Source of the DNA: Micromonospora sp. M71_S20
GTDB taxonomy: Bacteria > Actinomycetota > Actinomycetes > Mycobacteriales > Micromonosporaceae
Length of the DNA: 64,000 nucleotides
Direction: 5' to 3'
NCBI RefSeq assembly: GCF_003664255.1
Contig: NZ_RCCV01000001.1
Span: 3,906,001 to 3,970,000, forward strand
Below are positions 27,364 to 36,216 of the stretch, in pieces. The translations under genes were made by a program, and so were the position numbers. Within the stretch, counting starts at the first letter, position 1, and the number at the start of each line of letters is the position of its first letter. Below the pieces are notes generated by a model, which was not told the DNA's origin, searched no databases, and saw nothing but the letters and a program-made list of their open reading frames with translations.

Positions 27364-27581
27364 GTCAGACCGACCAGGCGTCGACGACCCGGTACCGGGT
27401 CGTGGTCAACCACGAGGAGCAGTACTCCATCTGGCCGCAGGAGCGGGAGAACCCGCTCGGCTGGGACGACGCGGGGTTCGCCGGAACCAAGGAGGACTGT
27501 CTGGCCCACATCCGCGAGGTCTGGACCGACATCACGCCGCTGAGCGTACGCAACGCGCTGGGCAGCGACGAGACGACCTGA
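27360..27581 (+). CDS. mbtH: MbtH-like NRPS accessory protein
   Basis: A 73-residue protein with the family pattern [40 protein letters not shown]. MbtH-like proteins bind the N-terminal part of A domains and are needed for folding or activity of many of them. The start GTG 27360 overlaps the thioesterase stop (GTGA). Its presence implies that at least one of the five A domains is MbtH-dependent. Confidence 0.97.
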   Translation: MSQTDQASTTRYRVVVNHEEQYSIWPQERENPLGWDDAGFAGTKEDCLAHIREVWTDITPLSVRNALGSDETT

Positions 27582-27589
27582 GGACGGAC

Positions 27590-28393
27590 ATGGCACTGGT
27601 CAGGTACGACCGGCAGATCGACGAGGTGACCGAGAAGTTCCTGGCGGACGCCCGGCGTTCGACGTGGGACCCCAAGGCCACCGCTCGGGCTGCCCTGGAG
27701 AAGATCCGCCCCACCGACCCGCTGCTGGAGCTGACCTGGAACCTGGCCAGCGGGAGCGTCTACGCCGAACAACTGGGCCTGGAGGCGGCGAGCGTCATCG
27801 TGACCGAGAGCCCGGACGCCACCGCCAAGCTCATCGGTGCCACCGCCGTGGGCGACGAGGGACGACACAGCGCCGTCTTCGCCTACTACGCCGAGAGGAT
27901 CGGTGGCGCGGTGGCGCCTCCGCCCGAACCCATCGACGCGCTGTCGCGCGGCCTGATGGCCATGGCGCATCCTGCTGACCGGGCGCTGGCGCACATGCTC
28001 CTCGAGGGCTTCGCTGCCGACGAGTTCCTGTGGTTCGTCCGCGGTCTGCGCTCGACCGGGCTCGCGGACGTCTACCGGCTCGTACGCCGGGACGAGTCGC
28101 GACACGTCGGCCTCGGGATGAACTACCTGACGCGCGGGGTGGGCGCGCGGCTGCTGTGCGCGACGTCCGCGGAGGATCTGTTGCGCAGCGAGGAGTTCGT
28201 CGTGCGCTACAGCGATCTCAACTCGATCGAGACCCTGGTCCGCCAGCTCAACGCGGGCGTGCGCCCCGGGCGCGTCGCGAGTTGGATGCGCCGCCGCCAC
28301 CAGAAGCGAATGTCGATCATTTTCGCCGCCCGCCCGGATGGGCCGGAACTACAGGCGTACCGCCGCAACCATCCGGTGTGGGCCGTCCAGTGA
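27590..28393 (+). CDS. Ferritin-like diiron oxygenase
   Basis: A 267-residue helical protein. I see two E-x-x-H motifs, DEGRH (near 87-91) and DESRH (near 167-171), plus glutamates in YAEQLGLEAA (near 58) and LEGFAADEF (near 142-149). This is the ligand pattern of ferritin-like diiron oxygenases such as AurF-type N-oxygenases and peptide beta-hydroxylases. The exact subfamily is not clear to me. Located between MbtH and NRPS 2, it could hydroxylate or N-oxygenate an amino acid, free or carrier-bound. ATG 27590 has GAGGA upstream; the next gene begins within or just after its stop. Confidence 0.75.
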   Translation: MALVRYDRQIDEVTEKFLADARRSTWDPKATARAALEKIRPTDPLLELTWNLASGSVYAEQLGLEAASVIVTESPDATAKLIGATAVGDEGRHSAVFAYYAERIGGAVAPPPEPIDALSRGLMAMAHPADRALAHMLLEGFAADEFLWFVRGLRSTGLADVYRLVRRDESRHVGLGMNYLTRGVGARLLCATSAEDLLRSEEFVVRYSDLNSIETLVRQLNAGVRPGRVASWMRRRHQKRMSIIFAARPDGPELQAYRRNHPVWAVQ

Positions 28394-28416
28394 CGGCGGA
28401 GACCTCGGGAGATTCC

Positions 28417-31400
28417 ATGATCCGTAGTGCAGGGGACCTGTCCACCGACCGCGCCGAACTGCTGCGACGCCGACTCAACGGGATGGCGAGCGCGCCGGAC
28501 GCCGACGAACAGGGCATCCGGCTGGAGCCGGTGGCGCGGGGCGAGCGGTGGGTGCCGTCGTTCGGGCAGCGGCGGCTGTGGTTCATGGACCAGTTGCAGC
28601 CCGGGATCCTCGCCTACAACATGTCGGACATCGCCTACCGGATTCGTGGTCGGTTGGCGGTGGGGGTGTTGGCGCGGGCGTTGGATGTGGTGGTGCAGCG
28701 GCATGAGGCGTTGCGGTGTTGTTTTGAGGTGGTGGATGGGGAGCCGTTTGTGCGGTTTGGTGCGGTGGCGGGGTTGCGGGTGGTGGATCTGCGGGGGGTG
28801 GGGGATCGGTTTGAGCGGTTGGGGGTGTTGGCGCGGGAGCAGGCGGAGGGTGTTTTTGATTTGGATGGTGGCCCGCTGTACCGGGTGATGTTGGTGCGGT
28901 TGGATGATGAGGATCAGGTGTTGTTGGCGACTTTCCATCATAGTGTTTTTGATGGTTGGTCGATTGGGGTTTTTCAGCGGGAGTTGTCGGCGGCGTATTC
29001 GGCGTTGTTGGTTGGTGGGCGGCCGGAGTTGCCGGAGTTGGTGGTGCAGTACGGCGATTATGCGGTGTGGCAGCGGGAGCGGATGACGCAGCCGGTGGTG
29101 CGGCGGCAGTTGGCGTATTGGCGGGAGCGGTTGGCGGGTGTGCCGGAGGCGGTGCAGTTGCCGGTGGATCGGCCGCGTCCGGCGGTGCCGTCGTATCGGG
29201 GTGGGGTGGTCGAGTTTCGGGTGGATGCCCCGGTGGTGGCGGGGTTGCGGGAGTTGGCCGCGGGTGTCGGGGCGACGTTGTTCATGGTGGGGTTGGCGGC
29301 GTTTCAGGTGTTGTTGGCGCGTTACAGCGGTGTGCCGGATGTGGTGGTGGGTGTGCCGGCGGCGGGGCGGGTGTCGGCGCGGTTGGAGTCGTTGGTCGGG
29401 TTTTTTGTCAATTCGTTGGTGATGCGGTCGGACTTGTCGGACGATCCGAGTTTCGTGGAGTTGTTGGGTCGGGTTCGGGAGACGGTTCTGGACGCGTTTG
29501 CCAATCAGGACGTGCCGTTCGATCGGTTGGTGGAGGAGTTGGCGCCGACGCGCGACCTCAGCCGCAACCCCCTCGTACAGACCTGGTTCGACCTCTTCTC
29601 GCCCGGTGACAGCCTGCCCTTGGAGGGCCTGCAGGTCGAACCCTTCCGAGTCGACTCCGTGACGACGCGGTTCGATGTGGAGTTGCATTGTGTGGGTGGT
29701 GTGGATGGGTGGGATTGTCAGCTGATCTATGCGCGGGATCTGTTTGACGAGGCGAGTATGCGTCGGTTCGCGGGGCACTATCGGCGGTTGTTGGAGTCGG
29801 TGGCTGTTGATGCGGGTCAGCGGTGTTCGGGGCTTGCGGTGGTGCCGGATGACGAGTTGGCGCAGGTGTTGGTGCAGTGGAATGCCACGGGTGTGGACCG
29901 GGCCGGTGGGCAGACGTTGGTGCGGCGTTTCGCGCAGCAGGTGGCGAGGTCCGCGCAGGCGCCGGCGGTGGTCAGTGGTGGGCAGCGGCTGAGCTACGCC
30001 GAGTTGGACGCGCGGGCTGACCGGGTCGCCGGGTTGTTGTCGCGTCGTGGGGTGGGTGTCGAGCAGGTGGTCGGGGTGTGTCTGCCGCGTGGGGTGGACC
30101 TGGTGGTGGCGGTGTTGGGGGTGCTGAAGGCGGGGGCGGCGTATCTGCCGTTGGATCCGCAGCAGCCGGCCGAGCGTAGTGCCTACATGCTCGACAACGC
30201 CGGCGCCCGGCTGGTGCTGACCGATGCCGCACGGGCTGCGGGGTTGCCCGCCGGCGTGGAGGCGGTCGATGTCGGCGCGCTACCGGAGCCGGAGTCCGGG
30301 GCCGACGCCCGGCCGGTGCCGGTGTCGCCGGCCTCACTGGACAACCTGGCCTACGTCATCTACACCTCCGGCTCCACCGGACAACCCAAGGGCGTGGCGA
30401 TGTCGCACCGGCCGTTGGCGAACCTCATCGACTGGCAGTTGCGGCGCAGCCAGGTCGTCGGACCGGTACTCCAGTTCTCGTCGATCTTCTTCGACATCTC
30501 GTTCCAGGAGATGTTCACCGCCTGGCTGGGCGGCAGCTACGTGGTACTCGTGACCGACGAGCAGCGGCGCGACCCGGAACAACTGCTCGACGTGCTCGCG
30601 GCCGAACAGGTGCGGCGGCTGCACTGCCCGCCCGCGGTGCTGGCACAGATCGCGCTCGCGGCGCGGCGTACCGGCCGTCGGCTGTCGCTCGGGGAGGTCG
30701 TACCCGCAGGCGAACAACTCCAGATCACCGCGGAGATCCGCGAGCTGGCGACCGCCGGGGACGGCGTCGTGATCGACAACCAGTACGGCCCCACCGAGGC
30801 CCATGTGATCACCGCCGGCCGGCTGACCGGTGACCCGGCCGGCTGGCCGGAGTTCCCGGGCATCGGCAAGCCGATCGCCAACACCCGGATCTACCTGCTC
30901 GACCAGCAACTCCGGCCGGTTCCACCCGGGGCCGTGGGCGAGATCTACGTAACCGGAGACTGTCTGGCCCGGGGGTACGTGGGCCGTGCCGACCTGACCG
31001 CCGAACGGTTCGTGCCCGACCCGTTCGCCACGACCGCCGGGCAACGCCTCTACCGCACCGGGGACCTCGCCCGCTGGCGCCACGACGGCAACCTGGAGTT
31101 CCTGGGTCGCGCCGACCGCCAGATCAAGATCCGTGGATACCGCGTCGAACCCGGCGAGATCGAAGCCGCCCTGCTCCGTCATCCGGACGTCGCCGAAGCC
31201 CTCGTCGTCGCCGACCAGGGCCGCACCGGTGACACCCGGTTGCTCGCGTACGCCGTCCCCGCGGGGCAGGCCCTGCCACCCGGCTCGGCACTGCGCGCCT
31301 TCCTGCGTGCCTCGCTGCCGGAGTACATGGTGCCGGCGCAGGTCGTCGCGCTGCCGTCCCTGCCACTCACGGCGACCGGCAAGGTCGACCACACGAGCCT

Positions 31401-34400
31401 GCCGAATCCGGCCGACGCGCCGGTCGACGAGGCTGCGGACCGGGTCGCACCCCGCACGGCCGAGGAGGCGACGATCGCGACCATCTGGGCGGAGACCCTC
31501 GGCGTACCGGCCGTCGGCGTCGACGACGACTTCTTCGAACTCGGTGGCCACTCGCTGCTGGCGACGCAGGTCGTGGCACGGGTCCGGGGCGCGCTGGGGA
31601 TCGAGCTGCCGTTGCGGGCGATCTTCGAGAACCGGACCGTGGCCACGCTCGCCCTTGCCGTCGCCGATCGACCGACCGGCACCGACGAGGTGCGGCTGGA
31701 GCCGGTGGTGCGGGGCGAGCGGTGGGTGCCGTCGTTCGGGCAGCGGCGGTTGTGGTTCATGGACCAGTTGCAGCCCGGGCTGATCGCCTACAACCTTCCG
31801 CTGGCGTACCGGATTCGTGGTCGGTTGGCGGTGGGGGTGTTGGCGCGGGCGTTGGATGTGGTGGTGCAGCGGCATGAGGCGTTGCGGTGTTGTTTTGAGG
31901 TGGTGGATGGGGAGCCGTTTGTGCGGTTTGGTGCGGTGGCGGGGTTGCGGGTGGTGGATCTGCGGGGGGTGGGGGATCGGTTTGAGCGGTTGGGGGTGTT
32001 GGCGCGGGAGCAGGCGGAGGGTGTTTTTGATTTGGATGGTGGCCCGCTGTACCGGGTGATGTTGGTGCGGTTGGATGATGAGGATCAGGTGTTGTTGGCG
32101 ACTTTCCATCATAGTGTTTTTGATGGTTGGTCGATTGGGGTTTTTCAGCGGGAGTTGTCGGCGGCGTATTCGGCGTTGTTGGTTGGTGGGCGGCCGGAGT
32201 TGCCGGAGTTGGTGGTGCAGTACGGCGATTATGCGGTGTGGCAGCGGGAGCGGATGACGCAGCCGGTGGTGCGGCGGCAGTTGGCGTATTGGCGGGAGCG
32301 GTTGGCGGGTGTGCCGGAGGCGGTGCAGTTGCCGGTGGATCGGCCGCGTCCGGCGGTGCCGTCGTATCGGGGTGGGGTGGTCGAGTTTCGGGTGGATGCC
32401 CCGGTGGTGGCGGGGTTGCGGGAGTTGGCCGCGGGTGTCGGGGCGACGTTGTTCATGGTGGGGTTGGCGGCGTTTCAGGTGTTGTTGGCGCGTTACAGCG
32501 GTGTGCCGGATGTGGTGGTGGGTGTGCCGGCGGCGGGGCGGGTGTCGGCGCGGTTGGAGTCGTTGGTCGGGTTTTTTGTCAATTCGTTGGTGATGCGGTC
32601 GGACTTGTCGGACGATCCGAGTTTCGTGGAGTTGTTGGGTCGGGTTCGGGAGACGGTTCTGGACGCGTTTGCCAATCAGGACGTGCCGTTCGACCGGTTG
32701 GTGGAGGAGTTGGCGCCGACGCGCGACCTCAGCCGCAACCCCCTCGTGCAGGTCTTCTTCCAACTGTTCCAGACCGAGGAGCGACTGGTCCGTCTGGAGC
32801 TCGACGGCACGCGGGTCACCGCCGCCCCCGAGGAGTCGGTGACGACGCGGTTCGATGTGGAGTTGCATTGTGTGGGTGGTGTGGATGGGTGGGATTGTCA
32901 GCTGATCTATGCGCGGGATCTGTTTGACGAGGCGAGTATGCGTCGGTTCGCGGGGCACTATCGGCGGTTGTTGGAGTCGGTGGCTGTTGATGCGGGTCAG
33001 CGGTGTTCGGGGCTTGCGGTGGTGCCGGATGACGAGTTGGCGCAGGTGTTGGTGCAGTGGAATGCCACGGGTGTGGACCGGGCCGGTGGGCAGACGTTGG
33101 TGCGGCGTTTCGCGCAGCAGGTGGCGAGGTCCGCGCAGGCGCCGGCGGTGGTCAGTGGTGGGCAGCGGCTGAGCTACGCCGAGTTGGACGCGCGGGCTGA
33201 CCGGGTCGCCGGGTTGTTGTCGCGTCGTGGGGTGGGCGTGGAGCAGGTGGTCGGGGTGTGTCTGCCGCGTGGGGTGGACCTGGTGGTGGCGGTGTTGGGG
33301 GTGCTGAAGGCGGGGGCGGCGTATCTGCCGTTGGATCCGCAGCAGCCGGCCGACCGTAGTGCCTACATGCTCGACAACGCCGGCGCCCGGCTGGTGCTGA
33401 CCGATGCCGCACGGGCTGTGGGGTTGCCCGCCGGCGTGGAGGCGGTCGATGTCGGCGCGCTACCGGAGCCGGAGTCCGGGGCCGACGCCCGGCCGGTGCC
33501 GGTGTCGCCGGCCTCACTGGACAACCTGGCCTACGTCATCTACACCTCCGGCTCCACCGGACAACCCAAGGGCGTGGCGGTCACCGTCGGCTCGTTGCTG
33601 AATCTCGTCGACTGGCATGTCGAGCGGTACCGGCTCGACGGCCGCGACGTGGTCAGCCAGGTCGCCAACCCCTCGTTCGACGCCGCGTGCTGGGAGATCT
33701 GGACCGCGTTGCTCTCGGGCGCCCGGATGGTGGTCCCGGACCCGGGCGTGGAGACCTCCGCCGAGCTGCTGACCGAGCACTTCCAGCTCGCGCAGACGAC
33801 CGTGGCGTTCGTTCCCACCCCGATGGCGCAACTGTTGCTGCGCAGAGGGCTCCCGACCACCCGGCTGCGGTACCTGCTCACCGGTGGCGACACGCTGACC
33901 CTGCCGGGCCCGGCCCAGCCGGACTCCGGCACGAGGTTCACGATCTGCAACCACTACGGTCCCACCGAGAACACGGTGGTCGCCACCGCCTGTGCCGTGG
34001 AGCCGGGGCAGGTGCGACCGCCGATCGGCCGCCCCCTGCCGAACGTGACCGCGTACCTGCTCGACGAGCAGGGCACGCCGGTCGGAGTGGGTATGCCCGG
34101 TGAGCTGTACCTCGGCGGCACCGCAGTGGCCCGGGGGTACGTGGGCCGCGCCGACCTGACCGCCGAACGGTTCGTGCCCGACCCGTTCGCCACCGCCGCC
34201 GGGCAACGCCTCTACCGCACCGGGGACCTCGCCCGCTGGCGCCACGACGGCAACCTGGAGTTCCTGGGCCGCGCCGACCGCCAGATCAAGATCCGCGGAT
34301 ACCGCGTCGAACCCGGCGAGATCGAAGCCGCCCTGCTCGCCAACAGCCGCCTGCGCGAGGCGGCCGTGCGGGCCGTCGACGGCCCGGGCGGTGACCCGAT

Positions 34401-34839
34401 CCTCGCGGCCTACGTGGTGGCCAGGGGCATGCTGGCACCCTCGGCGGCGGAGATGCGTGCCGACCTCGCCGAGCGGGTCCCCGAGTACATGGTCCCCTCG
34501 GTCTTCGTGGTGCTGCCGGAACTGCCGCGTCTGCCTTCCGGGAAGACCGACGTCGGTCGGCTTCCGGTGGCGACGCCCGACAGTGACGGCTTCGTGGCCC
34601 CGCGCAACGAGCTCGAAGCGGCGATAGCCGAGGTGTGGGCCCGCATCCTGCACCTGGATCAGGTCGGTGTGACGGACGACTTCTTCGGGCTGGGCGGTCA
34701 CTCCTTGCTCTCCACCCAGGTCGTTGCCGAACTGCGTCGTACGTTCGGGCTGGATCTGCCGCTTCGGGCGATCTTCGACCACCGCACGGTGGCGGCGATG
34801 GCCACCTTCATCGAACGTCACCGAACGGAGAAGCCATGA
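28417..34839 (+). CDS. NRPS 2: C-A-T-C-A-T
   Basis: A 2140-residue, two-module synthetase. Module 1: C with GQRRLWFMDQL (near 50) and HHSVFDG (near 174), A with YTSGSTGQPKG (near 649), FDISFQEMF and NQYGPTEAH (near 788), T with GGHSLLATQ (near 1043). Module 2: C with HHSVFDG (near 1231), A with YTSGSTGQPKG (near 1709), FDAACWEIW and NHYGPTENT (near 1845), T with GGHSLLSTQ (near 2093). The pocket residues I can align in the second A domain (DAW...LG..HVV) look hydrophobic, perhaps Leu-like. Most of the two modules is almost identical DNA except the A-domain core. No thioesterase or terminal C domain follows. I chose ATG 28417 (GGGAG five bases upstream); GTG 28390, overlapping the previous stop, is an alternative. 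The stop overlaps the N-hydroxylase start (ATGA). Confidence 0.95.
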   Translation: MIRSAGDLSTDRAELLRRRLNGMASAPDADEQGIRLEPVARGERWVPSFGQRRLWFMDQLQPGILAYNMSDIAYRIRGRLAVGVLARALDVVVQRHEALRCCFEVVDGEPFVRFGAVAGLRVVDLRGVGDRFERLGVLAREQAEGVFDLDGGPLYRVMLVRLDDEDQVLLATFHHSVFDGWSIGVFQRELSAAYSALLVGGRPELPELVVQYGDYAVWQRERMTQPVVRRQLAYWRERLAGVPEAVQLPVDRPRPAVPSYRGGVVEFRVDAPVVAGLRELAAGVGATLFMVGLAAFQVLLARYSGVPDVVVGVPAAGRVSARLESLVGFFVNSLVMRSDLSDDPSFVELLGRVRETVLDAFANQDVPFDRLVEELAPTRDLSRNPLVQTWFDLFSPGDSLPLEGLQVEPFRVDSVTTRFDVELHCVGGVDGWDCQLIYARDLFDEASMRRFAGHYRRLLESVAVDAGQRCSGLAVVPDDELAQVLVQWNATGVDRAGGQTLVRRFAQQVARSAQAPAVVSGGQRLSYAELDARADRVAGLLSRRGVGVEQVVGVCLPRGVDLVVAVLGVLKAGAAYLPLDPQQPAERSAYMLDNAGARLVLTDAARAAGLPAGVEAVDVGALPEPESGADARPVPVSPASLDNLAYVIYTSGSTGQPKGVAMSHRPLANLIDWQLRRSQVVGPVLQFSSIFFDISFQEMFTAWLGGSYVVLVTDEQRRDPEQLLDVLAAEQVRRLHCPPAVLAQIALAARRTGRRLSLGEVVPAGEQLQITAEIRELATAGDGVVIDNQYGPTEAHVITAGRLTGDPAGWPEFPGIGKPIANTRIYLLDQQLRPVPPGAVGEIYVTGDCLARGYVGRADLTAERFVPDPFATTAGQRLYRTGDLARWRHDGNLEFLGRADRQIKIRGYRVEPGEIEAALLRHPDVAEALVVADQGRTGDTRLLAYAVPAGQALPPGSALRAFLRASLPEYMVPAQVVALPSLPLTATGKVDHTSLPNPADAPVDEAADRVAPRTAEEATIATIWAETLGVPAVGVDDDFFELGGHSLLATQVVARVRGALGIELPLRAIFENRTVATLALAVADRPTGTDEVRLEPVVRGERWVPSFGQRRLWFMDQLQPGLIAYNLPLAYRIRGRLAVGVLARALDVVVQRHEALRCCFEVVDGEPFVRFGAVAGLRVVDLRGVGDRFERLGVLAREQAEGVFDLDGGPLYRVMLVRLDDEDQVLLATFHHSVFDGWSIGVFQRELSAAYSALLVGGRPELPELVVQYGDYAVWQRERMTQPVVRRQLAYWRERLAGVPEAVQLPVDRPRPAVPSYRGGVVEFRVDAPVVAGLRELAAGVGATLFMVGLAAFQVLLARYSGVPDVVVGVPAAGRVSARLESLVGFFVNSLVMRSDLSDDPSFVELLGRVRETVLDAFANQDVPFDRLVEELAPTRDLSRNPLVQVFFQLFQTEERLVRLELDGTRVTAAPEESVTTRFDVELHCVGGVDGWDCQLIYARDLFDEASMRRFAGHYRRLLESVAVDAGQRCSGLAVVPDDELAQVLVQWNATGVDRAGGQTLVRRFAQQVARSAQAPAVVSGGQRLSYAELDARADRVAGLLSRRGVGVEQVVGVCLPRGVDLVVAVLGVLKAGAAYLPLDPQQPADRSAYMLDNAGARLVLTDAARAVGLPAGVEAVDVGALPEPESGADARPVPVSPASLDNLAYVIYTSGSTGQPKGVAVTVGSLLNLVDWHVERYRLDGRDVVSQVANPSFDAACWEIWTALLSGARMVVPDPGVETSAELLTEHFQLAQTTVAFVPTPMAQLLLRRGLPTTRLRYLLTGGDTLTLPGPAQPDSGTRFTICNHYGPTENTVVATACAVEPGQVRPPIGRPLPNVTAYLLDEQGTPVGVGMPGELYLGGTAVARGYVGRADLTAERFVPDPFATAAGQRLYRTGDLARWRHDGNLEFLGRADRQIKIRGYRVEPGEIEAALLANSRLREAAVRAVDGPGGDPILAAYVVARGMLAPSAAEMRADLAERVPEYMVPSVFVVLPELPRLPSGKTDVGRLPVATPDSDGFVAPRNELEAAIAEVWARILHLDQVGVTDDFFGLGGHSLLSTQVVAELRRTFGLDLPLRAIFDHRTVAAMATFIERHRTEKP
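28636..29576. repeat. Near-identical C-domain block, copy 1 (partner 31807-32747)
   Basis: These 941 bases match 31807-32747 with only about one difference that I could find by eye (T at 29524 versus C). They cover most of the first C domain of NRPS 2. The coding strand is unusually rich in G and T at third positions compared with the flanking C-rich codons. Confidence 0.9.
29659..30399. repeat. Near-identical C-end/A-start block, copy 1 (partner 32839-33579)
   Basis: These 741 bases match 32839-33579 with a handful of differences. They run from the end of the C domain to just past motif A3 of the A domain, where the two modules abruptly diverge. Confidence 0.9.
30966..31175. repeat. Near-identical A-end block, copy 1 (partner 34128-34337)
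   Basis: About 210 bases covering A-domain motifs A6-A8 match 34128-34337 almost exactly. They bracket the diverged, substrate-selecting core (30400-30965 versus 33580-34127). Confidence 0.85.
31807..32747. repeat. Near-identical C-domain block, copy 2
   Basis: Second copy of the 28636-29576 block, in the second C domain of the same NRPS protein. Confidence 0.9.
32839..33579. repeat. Near-identical C-end/A-start block, copy 2
   Basis: Second copy of the 29659-30399 block. The ~90 bases between this and the previous block (32748-32838) differ fully between modules. Confidence 0.9.
34128..34337. repeat. Near-identical A-end block, copy 2
   Basis: Second copy of the 30966-31175 block, downstream of the exchanged A-domain core. 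Confidence 0.85.
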
Positions 34840-36194
34840 ACACGGCTGCGGACACCGCAGCGGCGCCCTTCCTCGACGTCGTCGGGGTGGGCTTCGGGCC
34901 GTCGAACCTGGCGCTCGCCGTCGCCCTACGAAGCCACAACGACGCCGTCGCCATGCGGAGCGGGGCCGGGACGACGCCCCAGGACGGTCGACTGACCTTC
35001 GCCTTCGTCGAGAAGCAGCCACGCTTCGGGTGGCACCGCGGCATGCTGATCGACGGAGCGACGTTGCAGGTGTCGTTCCTCAAGGACCTCGCGACGCTGC
35101 GGGACCCGGCCAGTCCGTTCACCTTCCTCAAGTACCTGCACGAGAAGGGGCGGCTGCCGAGCTTCATCAACCACAAGGCGCTGTTCCCCTCGCGTGTCGA
35201 GTTCAACGACTACCTCACCTGGGCCGCAGCGGCGTTCGAGGACGTCGTCCAGTACGGCACCGAGGTCGTCGAGGTCCGTCCGGTGGTGGTCGACGGGCGC
35301 GTCGCCCACCTGGACGTGGTGGCCCAGGCAGGAGGCAGGACCACGGTGTCCCGCACCCGCAACCTGGTCCTCGCCTGTGGCCTGGTCCCCGCGACGCCGC
35401 CCGGTGTCACCCTGTCGGACCGCGTCTGGCACAGCTACGAGTTGCTGGATCGCGCCGACCGACTCGACGAGGCCGCGCCGCTGACCATGACCGTGGTCGG
35501 TGCCGGACAGAGCGCCGCCGAGGTGACGGAGTACCTGCACCGACGGTTCCGGGCGGCGACGGTGTACTCGGTGTTCTCCCGCTTCGGATACAGCCCGGCC
35601 GACGACAGCCCGTTCGTCAACGGCATCTTCGACCCGGCGGCGGTGGACCTGTTCTTCCACTCGCCACCCGCGGTCAAGAAGATGCTGCTGGACTACCACG
35701 CGAACACCAACTACTCGGCTGTCGACGCCGACCTCATCGCCGAGCTGTACCGGCGCGTGTACGACGAGAGCGTGCGCGGACCGCGGCGCCTGCACATGGT
35801 GAACTCCTCCCGGGTGCAGAACGTCGAGCCCGACCCGGCGGGGCTGCGGGTCACCGTCGAGCACCTGCCGACCGGGCAGGTACGGCGGTTCGGCTCGGAC
35901 GTCGTCGTCTACGCCACCGGATACCGGCCGGCCGACCCGATCCCGATGCTCGGCGACTTCGTCCAGTACTGCAAATTGGACGACAGGGGTGCCCTGTGTT
36001 TCGAGCGCGACTATCGTGTGGTCACGACCGGCGGCGTCGACTGCGCCGTCTATCTGCAGGGCGGCACCGAGGAGACGCACGGGATCTCCTCCTCGCTGCT
36101 GTCGAACACCGCGGTCCGGGCCGGTGAGATCACCAGGTCGATCGCAGCCGGATACGGGGACAGGATCCCCGGCGCGCGGACCCTGATGCCGTGA
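34836..36194 (+). CDS. ktzI: L-ornithine N5-hydroxylase (SidA/PvdA/KtzI family)
   Basis: A 452-residue flavin N-monooxygenase. Visible are the FAD site GVGFGPSNLALAVAL (near 12-26), LQVSFLKDLATLRDPASPF (near 80-98), the NADPH site VVGAGQSAAEVTEYL (near 220-234), NTNYSAVDADLIAELYRR and the ATGY motif near 365. Family members hydroxylate the side-chain amine of ornithine (or lysine). In hydroxamate siderophore clusters the product is acylated, but no N-acyltransferase or siderophore transport gene is seen here. In piperazate clusters (kutzneride KtzI) N5-hydroxyornithine feeds a KtzT cyclase, and a KtzT-like gene is present at 42340-42999. ATG 34836 overlaps the NRPS stop. The symbol reflects this inferred role. 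Confidence 0.85.
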   Translation: MNTAADTAAAPFLDVVGVGFGPSNLALAVALRSHNDAVAMRSGAGTTPQDGRLTFAFVEKQPRFGWHRGMLIDGATLQVSFLKDLATLRDPASPFTFLKYLHEKGRLPSFINHKALFPSRVEFNDYLTWAAAAFEDVVQYGTEVVEVRPVVVDGRVAHLDVVAQAGGRTTVSRTRNLVLACGLVPATPPGVTLSDRVWHSYELLDRADRLDEAAPLTMTVVGAGQSAAEVTEYLHRRFRAATVYSVFSRFGYSPADDSPFVNGIFDPAAVDLFFHSPPAVKKMLLDYHANTNYSAVDADLIAELYRRVYDESVRGPRRLHMVNSSRVQNVEPDPAGLRVTVEHLPTGQVRRFGSDVVVYATGYRPADPIPMLGDFVQYCKLDDRGALCFERDYRVVTTGGVDCAVYLQGGTEETHGISSSLLSNTAVRAGEITRSIAAGYGDRIPGARTLMP

Positions 36195-36216
36195 CCTGTA
36201 CCGGGAGGACCGGTTC

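Noticed and set aside
30334..32958. Very long open frame on the minus strand opposite NRPS 2 (874 codons), repeated at 28207-29778
   Set aside because: It is the antisense shadow of the G/T-rich duplicated C-A blocks. The product is His/Arg/Pro/Gln-rich low-complexity with no motif or RBS, while the plus strand has full NRPS motifs.
34836..36194. Reading the ornithine N-hydroxylase as part of a hydroxamate siderophore pathway
   Set aside because: No N-acyl- or formyltransferase, siderophore receptor or iron-regulated site was seen, whereas a KtzT-like gene is present. It remains a fallback if KtzT identity fails.
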